This document shows, piece after piece, positions 1 through 12,460 of a stretch of DNA of 64,000 nucleotides. The stretch lies in contig CM055899.1 of NCBI GenBank assembly GCA_029582155.1, positions 73,464,886 to 73,528,885 on the forward strand, read 5' to 3'. Both the position numbers and the translations under genes were made by a program. Within the stretch, counting starts at the first letter, position 1; every line of letters begins with the position of its first letter. Below the pieces are notes generated by a model that searched no databases, was not told where the DNA came from, and saw only the letters and a program-made list of their open reading frames with translations. Source of the DNA: Panopea generosa (taxonomy: Eukaryota > Mollusca > Bivalvia > Adapedonta > Hiatellidae).

Positions 1-84
1 ACATATATACATACATGTACATACGTCCATACATGTGAACTGATTTACGATTGTTTCAAATGTAATACATATCACTCATATATG

Positions 85-600
85 TTATACGTGCATATAC
101 ATCCATATACGCACATAAATAACACTTGTAGTTCGTTTTCGGAATTCAATAATTCCACAAATTTGATCATGTTTGGATGCCTCCAATAAAACTTGGTATA
201 TAATATTTCTTAGATCAATATACATGACGCATTCTAAAGCAAAATGAAATTCATCCTCCAAAACATTACAAATAGCACATTTTCTTTCGTTCACTGAGGT
301 ACTTTGAGGTTTGGTCCACCTGCCTGTTTCTATGTGAGGATACCCTGATTTTGAAACACCTATTCGAAACATTTTTTACATCCAACACATTTAGATATGG
401 TTGAATATTAAAATTTGAAATACATCGGTAGAAAATAGCTCTACCTGAGTTATTCAATCAGCTAGACCAGTCCTGCATAAATTCATATTTAAGCCTTTGC
501 TATAAATAATTGTAAATTTCCTATACTTTGATAAAACCAGGCGTCATGATTTCCCAAAGAGCAAAGCAAGTTTTTAATTAGCGAACACCAGTTTTTGTCG
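85..600 (-). pseudogene. non-LTR retrotransposon (LINE) polyprotein, C-terminal remnant
   Basis: Minus-strand reading frames resemble the very C-terminus of a LINE endonuclease/reverse transcriptase polyprotein, downstream of the RT domain. Near 600-480 the frame gives a stretch beginning NWCSLIKNLLCSLG; near 450-380 it gives NSGRAIFYRCISNF; and from 372 to 85 it gives IETGRW followed by a Cys/His cluster (ERKCAICNVLEDEFHFALEC). This ERKC..C...EDE.HF..EC block is a familiar ending of bivalve LINE proteins and probably a zinc-binding tail. The pieces lie in different frames with stops between them, so the copy is dead and 5' truncated. I cannot assign the LINE clade. The family call rests on recognition of this ending, not on an alignment. 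Confidence 0.7.
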
Positions 601-1490
601 TTCGGATTAGATAAGTTATTGCAGATTCTTGTCTAAATCTCGGGTAAACAGCATATTTGGTATTTTCCAAATTTTGCAAACACAGCCGTGTTTTGCGACT
701 TTTGGTACGTCATAACGTCTGGTGATACTTTTTCCTTATAAATTTATTTAAAAAATCAAGAGAGAAAATACGTGAACAGTTATTTTGTAATAACTTTCAA
801 AGTTTCGCATTTTTTAAAAAAATATGACCGACATAAAACTTTCGCCATCCGAATGTTTACTTCTTGAAATTTCTACTTAATATATAGTGAAATACTATAT
901 TCCTACAAATTGTATTTTTTTATTATCAAACACATAAATTTGGTGAATACTCCACTGTATTCATTTCAATTCAATAGTGTGTATTTCGAACACAAATATT
1001 AAATGTTCAATGAAAGGAAATGGTCAACATTCTATCAGTTTTACTTTAGTACTAAATTAATTAAACCCTGACAATGTTTCAAACAGCTATTAAACTATTT
1101 TGGCCTCGACATGTTGATGCACGCGTTCTAGACGTTGTAGTGTGTTGTTCTACCTAGAAGTCATATCGACAACCTTGTACCTCGTGGTAATACTTGTCGT
1201 CTGTTCTCGTCTCAGTTATTTACACATTTACGGCACCAATCTAACCAAGAGATACCAACTTCTGTATCTTCAATGTCGTCTGGTTCCGTTACTCCAACTT
1301 TCAGTACAACGGCGGTAACGAGGCTGTTTTCTGGTGATCACGTGCAAACCCGTGCAAGTAGATACAGCGCTAAAATAGAAATATAGAATATATCAAAATA
1401 TTTTACGTTTGATAATATCTTATACTGGGTCTGTTTATGGGGATAATGAAACACGCTCTACTAGGACCGTCTTGAGCTCAAGTAACACTC
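601..1490. other. no gene seen
   Basis: AT-rich sequence with stops in all frames and no motif I recognise. It may hold an older part of the LINE copy to the left, but I could not follow the frame beyond about position 600. Confidence 0.5.
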
Positions 1491-1492
1491 AA

Positions 1493-1665
1493 TGAGCTTC
1501 ACTCACGCACTCACTCACTCACTCACTCACTCACTCACTCACTCACTCACTCACTCACTCGCTCGCTCGCTCACTCACTCGCTCGCTCACTCGCTCGCTC
1601 ACTCTCAATTATTCACTCGCTCACTCACTCATTCACTCATTAACTCACTCACTCACAAATTCACT
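1493..1665. repeat. (ACTC/GCTC)n microsatellite
   Basis: A tetranucleotide run of CACT units with interspersed CGCT variants. The Ser/His/Leu/Thr open frame read through it is an artefact of the 4-bp period. Confidence 0.95.
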
Positions 1666-1999
1666 CGTCATGTATTCCATACATTTTAGTCATGGTATGA
1701 TAGACAGATAACCGAGTATTGACTGTTTTAATATTTAGAACGCATTATCTCCCTTTATGTGAGCCATGTGAGGGATATTCTGTATTCCCCGCCACACATT
1801 GTGAAGAGCTCGTGCTGCTTTTGTATTAAAAAATGTAAGAAAAGTAATATCTTTATCGATATTTATAAATTAACGTATATGCGTAGGAGCCGGGGGGCAA
1901 TGGGTGCCCCATTTTTCAGTTTCAGTATATTCTTTGGAGCCTGGAAGTACATCTTCATACGCTCTCTCCTTAGGTTGCCACCACTCCCCCCACCCCCCA

Positions 2000-2052
<53 letters not shown>

Positions 2053-2590
2053 AATAACTGAAACGGTCCTACACCATTGTAACGATAAAACTGAAATGAA
2101 GGACGTTGGGCTGAAAATTGTGATGGTCAACATTGCGTTTTCGGGTGATTTATCGAATTAAGCGACTCCTGTACTTTGGTGACTGTTTCATCGAATTATT
2201 TGATTTAGACATGACATATACACCAGCATTTAATAGTTCAATGTGTCGTTCAAAACGGATAACACATGACGTCAGAGACGATAAGTTGATGTTTTTAGAC
2301 TTAATATTCGATTTGATCCCCATTTGGACTTGACAAGATGAAGCGACGACTTTTGTTTGACTGTGGAACCTTGAATTATGCTAATGCTATTTCCAAATAC
2401 AGTCTCAAACAAAGTTTTCATCTTCAGTTATGCTTATGTTTTCAGATATAGAATTGTCCGACAATAACTGAATCATTATTACTGCCCTCCGTATCAGTAA
2501 CTCTATTTATACTCAACTTTTTACATTTAATGGCGCACTTGGCGGTAAATCACAGGCACTAAGTGGTAAATCACAGGCACTTAGCAGTTA
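1666..2590. repeat. gene-free stretch with a (CA)n run at 1999-2052
   Basis: The only structure here is a C-rich lead followed by about 25 CA dinucleotides at 1999-2052. The flanks have no supported coding frame. Confidence 0.85.
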
Positions 2591-3147
2591 CAATTCCCTA
2601 TATAGTATATACAATGGTCAAACCTACATAGCAACATCTACAAATCCCTGTATAGTATATACAATGGTCCATCCTACATAGCAACATCTACAATTCCCTG
2701 TATAGGTTATACAATGGTCCGTCCTACATAGCAACATCTACAATTCCCTGTATAGTATATATAATGGTCCGTCCTACAAACCATGATCTACTATTCCCTG
2801 TATAGTATATACAATGGTCCGTCCTACATAGCAAGATCTACTATTCCCTGTATAGTATATACAATGGTCCATCCTACATAGCAAGATCTACAATTTCCTG
2901 TATAGTATATACAATGGTCCATACTACATTGCAAGATTTACAATTCCCTGCATAGTATATACAATGGTCCCTCCTACATTGCAAAATCTACAATTCCCTA
3001 TATAGTATACACAATGGTCTGTCCTACATACAATGGTCTGTGATACATTGCAAGATCTACAATTCCCTATATAGTATATACAATGGTCTGTCCTACATAC
3101 AATGGTCTGTCCTACATAGCAATATCTAAAATTCCCTATATAGTAGT
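2591..3147. repeat. 50-bp tandem minisatellite, about 11 units
   Basis: The phrase ACAATTCCCTGTATAGTATA recurs at an exact 50-bp spacing (unit starts 2591, 2641, 2691, 2741, 2791, 2841, 2891, 2941, 2991). The last units carry an extra internal duplication of about 18 bp around CCTACATACAATGGTC. Divergence between units is low. The minus-strand Tyr/Cys-rich frame through it is repeat-derived. Confidence 0.95.
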
Positions 3148-4821
3148 ATGGCACACGGTGATATTAACACTATCCCAGTTTTTTTCTATAGCGGGAATGT
3201 ATCCTCACATAAAATGCACAATAACTGGTAGGTCGACCAGTTGTTGTTTCTGAAATACAGTTTTTTTTTTATTAAAACTGATTTCTCAAATGCTCATAAA
3301 TACACCAATCTATATAACTCATATAAAAGTCACTTTTTAACACCAGTGATGACTTATTGCAGTTTATGCTATGCCAGCTAGCTATCATGGTATAATGCTC
3401 GGTTATTATAATATATGGCATAGTTCAAAATAAATAAAACTGTCATAGCAGACATAGTTTAAAACCAGACCTACATTATACCATATCAGCGGCTGGGTCT
3501 GATAATGTAAAACATTTGTGTGTCAGAGAACTGTGTAAGTTTTGTGAAGATCCAATGACAATGTATGCCACAAGAGTCAAAATATTGTATATGTTGCTAC
3601 CACTGGAGACACACACAAACAAATATGACCACCACTCCAACCCCCATCAAACACACCTCCAACATCCACCCTCTTAAAGACTTTTTAATTAAAAAAGTAT
3701 ATATTTTATATGAATATATACGTCCGCGAATATACGTTAACTTCTTTTAAAGACTACTAGTTGAGGGGTTATAAGTTATATATATAACTATCACCCTCAT
3801 ATTTTTAACGATAATTAACAAAATTTAGCAACGTAAATACCTATGTTTTATACATAGAAAACGGGACTTGAAGTTATAATTCTCTAGACATTATTTAATA
3901 TTTATCTATTAAATACTGAACTGAATTAATTAATACATACCTTTATATTCGTAACTTATCACAGGGAATTGCAGATATTTTACACTTTCGTTAACTTTCC
4001 GTATATTTCAACTTCGGGTTTTGACAAAGAACAAACGCGTTTTTATAGCCCGGAAAACCCACAAACCCCGGTTACGAACTACAAAAGCGATACATTCAGA
4101 GCACCTCGGCGATTATGCTAAGTCAAGTCGGAGATAATAACTATTTTTGGCAGATCTACGTTTTTTGTCTTATTGTTTTCATATCCATTTATCAATAAGC
4201 ATGAATGGGCCTCAATAAGCGGTTAGGTTTAAAGATAAGACAGTTTTCAAAATAGTACTTCACCTTCGTCGCCAAAATCATGACAATTACAAGTTCAAAA
4301 CACGAGGATAAATAAAAACTTTTCAGGCGATCCGTGTTCGAATCTCGGTAGCAGCTCTTATTTTTATTTATTTTTTTTATAATTTCACTAGTTACACTTT
4401 TATTTCTTGCGTACTCCATAAATCATAAAAAATCAACCAGCCACCAACCCCACAAACAAAAATGTTTCAACTAGTATGTACTATGTAGCAAACATTATAT
4501 AATATTTAGGCATATCGGTTTTCAAAATCAAAATGTCCGATATTTCCGCTCAGAGATGAAAAAGAACATACATGAACGCCGAAAGACGCCCAATCCGTCA
4601 TGTTCAGTAATATTCATGTAGCAAAAAAGCATAACATTTGATGGACGATCATTTACAGTCTATCACCGAGAATGATGGTATTGCTAGTGATTAATCGAAA
4701 ATAAACCTATATGCAGGGTGGGTAGAATGTATCAAGTCAGGTTTTACCAAAATATACGAACACGCGTTCCCTGCAAATGATACGATTATATTCATAGTTT
4801 AATTATAACTTTTGTTTTCCG
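3148..4821. other. no gene seen
   Basis: AT-rich DNA with no coding frame I can support. A GTGTTCGAATCTCGG phrase near 4334 resembles a pol III B box and may be the relic of another SINE head, but no A box is convincing. Confidence 0.4.
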
Positions 4822-4988
4822 CGGTTGAGTGATCTAAGGCGCAATCTGAAGACCACTTACCTCTCACCGCTAAGGTCAGAGCTTCGATATCCGCTCGCTC
4901 CAAAAACCTCCTCCACCAATGAAACTGGATATGCCATATATAACGTTAAATATGTTGGAAATGGCGTTAAACCTGTTAAAAAAATATT
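4822..4988 (+). mobile_element. tRNA-derived SINE (Leu-like head)
   Basis: The head reads GAGTGATCTAAGGCGC, close to the D-arm of tRNA-Leu, followed by a degenerate B box (AGAGCTTCGATATCC). The body ends in GGATATGCCATATATAAC and then an A-rich tail. The same 3' phrase follows another tRNA-like head at 52655-52840, so both belong to one SINE family or share a tail. Confidence 0.65.
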
Positions 4989-5129
4989 TCCCGACTCAAA
5001 TTAAGTTTTAAGTTATAATGCTTTCTACTTTATTTTTACCATCTTCTATTAAACCATGAAACGAAATAATTCCCGAAATATGTAATTCCAAATTACTTAG
5101 TATATTTCAAAGAACAGAGGTTCCAATAT

Positions 5130-5343
5130 ATTTTCATTTGGTGCCTTATCACTGTCAGTCGTACATGCTCGTTAACACAAAATGTGTAGCAATTGAAATA
5201 ACGGCTTGCTTTTCAATGATACATAATTCTTCTCTGTGCGATTGTGGAATGGAGACTGAAAATGCAAATCACTATTTCTTTAAATATAATAGATTCTCAG
5301 CTCCTATTTTTTTTTTTAATAAAAATACACTTCTGATTACCAA
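5130..5343 (+). pseudogene. LINE polyprotein C-terminal zinc-binding tail, remnant
   Basis: A 69-codon frame contains LCDCGMETENANHYFF, matching the C.C....E...HYF.. pattern that ends many non-LTR retrotransposon polyproteins in molluscs. No RT or endonuclease motif lies upstream, so this is a 5'-truncated copy. It is on the opposite strand from, and differs from, the tail at 85-600, so it is a separate insertion. Confidence 0.5.
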
Positions 5344-5562
5344 ATGACTACATGTATATAGAAGATCCTTCTCTATAAAAGTCCTTGCGATCACCAATAA
5401 ACATACACCAACCAGCCTCGATGCATTCAATAATAAACATAATGTTCTATCGTGACGACTACTTGTATATTGGTACCTCTGATGTATTTTGCATAATGAT
5501 TTAATTTTATCCGGTAAGTTTGGGAGAAAATGTGTAGGGAAAAAAGCTACTACTGGTTTATG

Positions 5563-5740
5563 ATACTACTTAGCGCAGTAGCTAGAGTGTTTGCTCGTAA
5601 CGCCTTGGGCTGCAGGTTCAATCCCCAACTTGATTCGCTGCCTCTCAGAAACAATCAGTACTTGTTCTACCTAGGAGACGAACATGAGATTGGTCATAAG
5701 CTCTAAGCTTTCTTTGCAATAGAAATAAAATAAATTAATA
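5563..5740 (+). mobile_element. tRNA-derived SINE
   Basis: A box TAGCGCAGTAGC and B box GGTTCAATCCCC (one mismatch to GGTTCGANTCC) lie about 45 bp apart, as in pol III promoters. The body runs about 100 bp to an A-rich tail (AAATAAAATAAATTAA). No paired acceptor stem is visible, so this is not a functional tRNA. Confidence 0.7.
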
Positions 5741-6065
5741 CAAGCTAACTTACTCGTTGTTTAATCGTTTGTGTCGCGACTTTATTATAATATAAGTACA
5801 TGTTAAATAAAAAAAATCATTTACAATACAAAATACAATTATAGGTGACGTTTTGTAACATCAGCTCATCAACTCTTCTTTAATAACATCGGCTCTTCTC
5901 TGATATTTAACAAACAGAATTGACAACAATAATAAGCATCTCCTTCTAATCAACTCCTCTCGTTTTAAGATGTGACAGGGACATGGAGAAGAGCGAGGAT
6001 TCGTTCCCACGGAAACCAGATATAAGTTCCACAGTAGCGACTTTGCTACTGACCGTTACAAGACC

Positions 6066-6142
6066 GTGACCTTAAGAATTCAAACTCACGATCCCTTGAT
6101 TGAGAGGCAGGTGCATTATCGACCGAGCTAACCAGGTCCGAT
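6066..6142 (-). mobile_element. tRNA-like SINE head
   Basis: On the minus strand GGTTAGCTCGGTCGATA gives an A-box-like sequence and GATCGTGAGTTTGAATT a decayed B box. The body would run towards lower coordinates; its end is not clear. The stretch 5741-6065 contains nothing else I recognise. Confidence 0.55.
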
Positions 6143-6376
6143 TTGGGTATGTTGCGGTTTACAAGCACATATAGTAACTATACATTTCGGACAGGGACAC
6201 GTCAACTAGTATAAACAATTCTTTAAAAGTTATCAACAACAGTATTTAAGTATGTGATAAATCAATGAAACATATGACAGATATAACGTTAAACGAAGAT
6301 GCTTCAAACCAACCAGTCCTGCGCACCTTCGTATTGGTACTAAATGACATTTTTTTAAAAAGTTTGTTTTATCGTT

Positions 6377-6978
6377 TTATCTTATGACGCCATTTCTGTT
6401 CTTGTAACCAGCGTTCTCTGGATAGTTTTGTAACTTTAATGGCCTTTTCCGTGCAAATGAGTCATAGTTGAATTCGTTAATTATCTCTCCTTTATTAATG
6501 ATCCATTCTATATACGGTTTATCACTCTCTCTCACGAAAGCTTTAACTGTCCAACGAAATGGACTTGGTCGCCACTCCCAAGGTATGCGTATTGCCAGTT
6601 TTCTGTCTATAGAGTGGGTAGTATGTTCTACACGATGTCCAGGAATGTCTAAACTTTCATCCGACTCTGGATTTTCATCTTTGTCTTCGCACTTGTCTTT
6701 TTTGTCTTTTACCGGACGAGAATTTTTTTCGTTTCTTTTTTCAACTTAAAGACTTCTTTCCGTTTAATCTTCGGTGTTATGTTACTGCGAATATCAACGT
6801 GCTCAAGGCGTTTTTGTTCACAGTCTCTGCTGTGTAGTTTTTCTGCTTGTGCAACATTTTCATCATCGTCGTCGTCAGCATCGTTATCATCGTCGTCCTC
6901 GTCGTCATTATCAGAATCTATGCACCCTAGTCTTAACAGACGCTCGTGTTCATCTTCCTCACGCCGAGACACTATCAA
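6377..6978 (-). CDS. unrecognised coding region in two frames, acidic N-part and tryptophan-rich C-part
   Basis: Two adjoining minus-strand frames look coding. The first (6978 to 6709) begins at a possible TTG, so its true start is unknown. It holds an Asp/Glu-rich tract (SDNDDEDDDDNDADDDDDEN) and then a Lys-rich segment. The second runs from about 6727 to a TAA at 6377-6379, roughly 115 codons with no stop and no Met, so an ATG-based scan misses it. It contains IPWEWRPSPFRWTVKAFVRE and ends NRNGVIR. The frames meet at an A7 run near 6722-6728; a one-base change there joins them. This could be an assembly error, a pseudogene lesion, a slippage site or a small intron. I know no family with this C-part. 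It could be a host exon; a cryptic mobile-element protein is the alternative. Confidence 0.5.
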
Positions 6979-7016
6979 TAATTTCTTCCTGGAATAACCC
7001 GTGACATATTTTGTTC

Positions 7017-7125
7017 ACTACTACTACTACTACGACTACGACTAGTACCACCACCACCACTACTACTGCTGCTGCATTTGTTGTTGCTGCTGCTGCTGCT
7101 ACAACAACAACTACAACAGCAACAA
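7017..7125. repeat. trinucleotide (ACT/GCT/ACA) run
   Basis: Mixed triplet microsatellite: CTACTA, CCACCA, TGCTGC and ACAACA blocks in succession. It lies just upstream of the acidic minus-strand frame. Confidence 0.9.
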
Positions 7126-8664
7126 AAATCATATTAAGTAATCAACACTAACATCGATAGTTCATGTTCAAAACTGTTGCAAATAAATAAATGCTGAATT
7201 TTAATTTCTGTCTACCGATTTTGGTAACTGCCTTGTCAAATATTGCGTTCAAATCTCGTTTTAAAAGAAGTAATTGGTAGGAAACAACGCGTTTATTGTG
7301 TCCACAGATTTACTCTTAAAATTTCACCCTAAATTTATCAATTTTTTGCTTGTTCAACCACCCTTTCAGAAAAATATTTATGATATGAATACAACAATTT
7401 GAACAAAGTTAATCGGCAAAAATCAGTCATTTGATTCAAATGAAAAAAATGTGTCTTCGACTTCTTTGGTCAGATGTTGAGCTGCTTCGGCACAGTTTCT
7501 TTAGAAGATACCGCTTCTCTTGATTTGTAGAAGAATGCAACTAGTATCACGTTCTTCCAGGATCAACGGCTGTGATGTCGAACCAACTTTTCGGCAAGAT
7601 CAGAGCTTTCGTCTTATCTATATAACGGCTTGTTCGTAGACATGTGATAAAACTCCCAAAATGGACCACTCAGAGTATGTCGAAATTGAAGTGTTTTTAA
7701 AACATGAGACTTATCCCGAAAACATTAAGAAAAGTAAGTCAAGAAAAAACGAACTTTCGACGCAAGTGTGCAGCATTTGTTATTGAAGAAGACGCAATGT
7801 TTTACAACTCCGGAAAGAAAGGGTCGCGAAGAGAAACACGAGAGAGATAAAAGAAAGTTCTCATTCTCAGCAGCATGGCGGTCACTTCGGAGTTCTAAAG
7901 ACGTGAGTAAAGCAGCTTGTCTTACTTCCTTTTTAGTATAAAATATATGTCATAATGTGCTCGATAATTAGTCACTGGTCAACCGTTGATGTTAAATGTA
8001 AGAATATATTAAAGGGACATGCCTCCAGATCAGCATCAAAATTTCAAAACTTTTTAAAACAGATAGCAATTGATAATAGGATAAAAGATATTGAAAATGA
8101 TAAACCAGTATTGTTGAAATATGTAGTTTAATGTGTATGATACAAAGTACAGCAAAATTTCTTCTATTTTATTTCAAATTTCAATAGCGTGACTAACGCT
8201 TTTGATAGTTTTCTACATATTTTATTGACTAAAAGAGAGCGGTTGTAGATAAAAAATTCTTAAAACACACAAACTCACTTAAATCTGGAGGCGTGCAGCT
8301 TTAACAGTCAAAGTTGACATTTATGGAGGTCTTTTTTATATATTCTAATTTGTATTTATTCAACAGTTTTAATTAAATTATAATTATCATGACTGTATAA
8401 ATGCGAATCTCGTAAGAATAATGATGAAGCGGGACCTTGTTGTTTAATAGTTTTTAATTTCTACTAGACCCCAACTCACTCTTTATCGGGTTTATCATCA
8501 AGCAAAAAAGATGATCGTATTTTTTGCAGGTAGATATAAGGAGAATATGAACATTTTTTCACCGAACCGTTTGTGTGCGCTTTATAAGTGTACATGTCCT
8601 GAATCCTGTGTTCTGAAAACAATTACTTACGCAAAAGAAAATGTGCATATGGGTATTACTCCTT

Positions 8665-8910
8665 TAAGGAACCCGCCTCCTTGGCCGAGTGGATAAGGTC
8701 ACCTCTGGGGTTGTTGGTTCGAACCTCACGCGGTACCTCGGCCGACAATATGGCTCTTTATGTGAGAACATTGTCAGTTTTTCATATGGAGAATAGAGGT
8801 CTGGTACTGGTTATAAAACCCAGGAACCATGTTTAGGTAAATTGCCCGCCTGTATATGACTAATAGATTGTTGAAAAATGGAGGTTAAACTCCTTTTTAG
8901 GCAGTTATTG
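8665..8910 (+). mobile_element. tRNA-derived SINE inside intron 1
   Basis: A perfect A box (TGGCCGAGTGG) and near-perfect B box (GGTTCGAACCT) occur at 8680-8730, as in tRNA-Ser/Leu-like SINE heads. The body continues through ATTGTCAGTTTTTCATATGG to about 8910. No acceptor stem pairs around it. Confidence 0.7.
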
Positions 8911-9139
8911 TTTAATGATTTACCGTTTGTCCTACTAGTACTAGCCAAAGAACTTGTTCAATTTCTTTCAGTAATCAAAAAATAATCGCATAGCAATCGA
9001 ATCAGTCATTTTTTGTCAACTTTCTTGTATATTTCCAGTTATGTTCATTCAATGCGAAGACCGTCTACCTCCTTTCTAAGAGGTGGAGCATTGGATCATC
9101 AGAGTGATGGCCCCTTAAAAGGCAAAACTTCTTTATTTG

Positions 9140-9840
9140 CCTTGTTTACGCGATAAAGTCTTTAATTCTTCACCGATCATACCCAAACTTAGACAGAATA
9201 TGTACAACCACAATACCTTGGACAAGTTTAATGGACAAGATCGGACTAGGAATACAAATGTTATGGTCTCTTAATAAACAAAAATGCTTTATTTTGCAAG
9301 GAATTCTTGATGTATTGTTTATTTCTTTACCGAACTAACCAAACATGCTCATAATGTGTATGACCAATAAGATATTAGATGAGATTGATAATGGTCTTGA
9401 TCAGACCAATACCACAAGAGTTGTGGCCCTTGACATAGCAAAATAATGCATTATTTTGCTTTATTTATGCAATTGAATCTGTAATTCTTAACCTATCTTT
9501 ATGAAATTTGGATATAATGTGTATTGCCATAGGTTATTGGCCACATTCCAAAGTGAGCCATGTGGGGTCAAAATTTAGGTCAAATAATAGTCAAAATCTT
9601 GTGAGCACTCTAGAGGCCACATTTTTGGCCTGCTCTTCATGAATCTTTGAGAGAACGTTTGTCTTAATAAAATATCAGCCTTGTTTGAAACCGGATCAGG
9701 AGGGGTTAAAAACTAGGTAACTGACAGTTTTTGCCTGATCCTCATCAAGCCTGTTTTCATTTTAAGAATGATGCTACCCCTATTTGTGTGTCAAGTTTTA
9801 AAATCAGTAGAGCGATTCAGGCCCTCATGGGCTTCTTGTC
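9140..9840. repeat. dispersed repeat of about three diverged units
   Basis: Related phrases recur: cues such as AATAATGCATTATTTTGC, AATGTGTAT near ACCAATAA/CCATAGG, and GACCAATACCACAAGAGTTG. They suggest units of about 150 bp repeated with divergence. A later block (TCTAGAGGCCACATTTTTGG and AAACTAGGTAACTGACAG) resembles a repeat I associate with bivalve genomes. It is noncoding. The family is not named. Confidence 0.5.
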
Positions 9841-11759
9841 ATTCAATGCCGAGTATGTCCACCTCTCATTTAAGTCAAATCAACAGTTCATATGACCATA
9901 CCGTTCAGTAAATCGTCCAGTATATTTAAAGGCTCATAATGCCTATGTTTTTTAATGAGGCTGCCGCAATTTTTGTTATGAACATAAAATATAATATTCT
10001 TTTCTTGTTAAATCTTATTTTCAATAAATGTTCTCTCATATATTTGTCATAGGTTTGAATACTTGATTCACATTGAAGAAAGTATTACTGAATCCATTAT
10101 TTTGATTACTTCCGTTTATGGTTCTTACTCTATGTTCATGTGTAATATTAAAAGTGGTGCTTTTCTAACCATTTAATTATGTATATTTTTTATTTGACCA
10201 GCCGTTTAACCTGTTTTAACATAGAATTAAAAGCCATATTGAACTTTAACAAATAAAGCGTGTAAAACACGTCTCTTGACATACTTGTGCAAAAGATTGC
10301 GTGACGCTCCTCTGTCAGTTAAAATGCATGGTTTCTTTTTTTTTTTGCGTCAGTATATTTCATTTTAATCCAGTGATATTCTGCATGTGTCTACGGGAAA
10401 TAAGACAATGCACATGACTTTTGGATATAAGATTATCACATCATGGGTCAAACTGTCCGTCCACCTGCCACACATTATTAGGTTTTTGTTTAGGTTAAAG
10501 TTCTTCTTTTCCAATTAAATAAAACTTGCGAACACACAAGAACCCATAATTATATGCACATATGAGAATGTGATTCGAATTCATAAGAATGCGTAGTGTT
10601 TGATCAACAAACATTGTTTTTACTTCTTTCCGACGAGAGAAAAATTGCCGAAATGTTTTACTATGAGCAGGTTAAGACATTTATCAAAAGCTGTGACACG
10701 TGTCAACGGATTGCTAACTTGATAAAAAGAAAAGACACCGCTACTGTCGATACCAGTTCCTTCAGAGGCATTTAAACAAGTAGTCATGAATTTCATTTGC
10801 CCCTTAGAAACCACGCCAACTGGTATGTAAATAAATGTGTTCAAAATTAAGGTGTCATAACGCCAAAAATATCTTGTCGACAATTCGTATGCACAACTTA
10901 GCTCCGTACTGATTAAATATGTAAAGTTTCGTCGAAACTGGGCTATAGGTTTAAATAGGGTAGAAACCAAGATAATGCAGACGGACAGGCGAAGAATCCA
11001 AATACATGGCACTTCTGTTCTGTTTAATGAAATTCAACAAACGTAACTGGTACGTTGGATATTTGAAAAAAGTACTGGTAACAGTTGCGCGTTTTCAAAA
11101 TATGGGTTTTATCTCTGTCTCAAACTGTAGTGCAGTCATTCAAGGTATTCTTCGTAAGCGGTACTCATGTTTTCGAACATAAAAACCAATCAGAAATTGC
11201 CAATCGAGATCATTGTTTGGATATATATATATATACTGATTACATTCTAGCAAGAAACACTCCTGCTCGTACACAAGATCTAAAACCGGTGCCCGTTTAA
11301 GCATATTTTATGTTTCGAAACAATTAAAAGTGGCTGGGAGACAAAAACAACGACTGCAGGGTGAGTGTGTATAATTCTGATAATGATGCTTATTCAAATC
11401 CATTTGAATTATAACTGAATGCTATGTGATCCGACCCTAATCCTTAAAAGACTCAAACAAATAAACATGTTTAGATATTCGGAAGTATGGCTTCCTTGTT
11501 GAATTTGCTTCATAACATGTAATTACTCTTATATTTTGCGTAGCCCTTCTCCATTATGAAAAACACTCATTTTCTTAAATTAAGCAGATTAATTCTAAGA
11601 ATGTTTTATACATCAAGAAACAATCAAAGTTGTCCCAAGTGCACCCATTATGAATATTAAAGTGTACAGGTTTTTTAATATTTACATGATAACTCAATGT
11701 CATTTTCTTTTTATACGCTCGTTTTGGAAGAACGGAACGTATTATGTGATGTCGCGTAC

Positions 11760-12200
11760 GTCTGTCCATCCGTCCGTCATATTTCGTGTCCGGAGCATAT
11801 CTAAATAACCATTCAAGGTAATGACATCAAACTAACTTGGCATATAGGTAGGTGGCGATGAGACGATATGCAATGCACGTGAACCGGGTCCATAGGTTAA
11901 AGGCCAAGGTCATAAATTGAGCTCAAAGGTCAAATATGTCTGTCATATTTCGTTTCCGGGGTATAACTTAATAAACATTCAATGTATTTGCTTTACACTT
12001 GGAATATAGGTAGGCGGCGATGGGACGGTGTGCGGAGCACATAAACTGGTGGGTATGTCATAGGTCAAGGTCACCAGTTGAGTTCAAATATAAAATCTGT
12101 CATATTTTGTGTCCGGACTACAACTCATAAACTTTTAAAGGTATTGACTTGAAACTTAGAATATATGTAGGTAGTGATGAGACAATGTGTAGAGTGCATC
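11760..12200. repeat. dispersed repeat, about three tandem units of ~160 bp
   Basis: GTCATATTTCGTGTCCGG, GTCATATTTCGTTTCCGG and GTCATATTTTGTGTCCGG recur at about 11777, 11942 and 12100, each followed by AACTTA/AACTCATAAAC...TTCAA and a TAGGTAGGTGGCGATGAGAC-like phrase. It lies in intron 2 and is noncoding. Confidence 0.75.
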
Positions 12201-12460
12201 AATCATCAATACTCGCCTCCCCTTCCAATCTCAGCATTAATCCCCAATACCTCCTCACTTTTAGTTACTTGTGCCTAAGCATTCCGTCGCCGCCGCCGTT
12301 ATTTTCGAAAAGTACCCAAATATTGTATTCTTGAGGCATTCGGGTAAGAATAGTAATATATAAGCACTGTACAACTGCTGTAGTACGACAAACAATATGT
12401 ATACTATAATAATGTAGATTTTATATACAATACATTTGATATACGTATATTCAATGTATA

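Larger units (their letters stand above)
7903..10639 (+). other. intron 1 of the integrase gene (GT-AG)
   Basis: The donor AC|GTGAGT follows codons for FGVLKT. The acceptor is the AG at 10638-10639 (or 10636-10637) after a pyrimidine tract TTTTTACTTCTTTCC. Joining brings the His half of the zinc-binding domain next to the Cys half at the spacing expected of HHCC integrase domains. The exact acceptor is uncertain by 2 bp because exon 2 has a nearby indel. The intron is about 2.7 kb and holds a SINE and an older dispersed repeat; 9841-10600 holds nothing I recognise. Confidence 0.65.

Noticed and set aside
1492..1689. 65-codon Ser/His/Leu/Thr ORF
   Set aside because: Translation of the ACTC tetranucleotide run.
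8671..8740. Functional tRNA gene
   Set aside because: A and B boxes are good but no acceptor stem pairs; the sequence continues as a SINE body.
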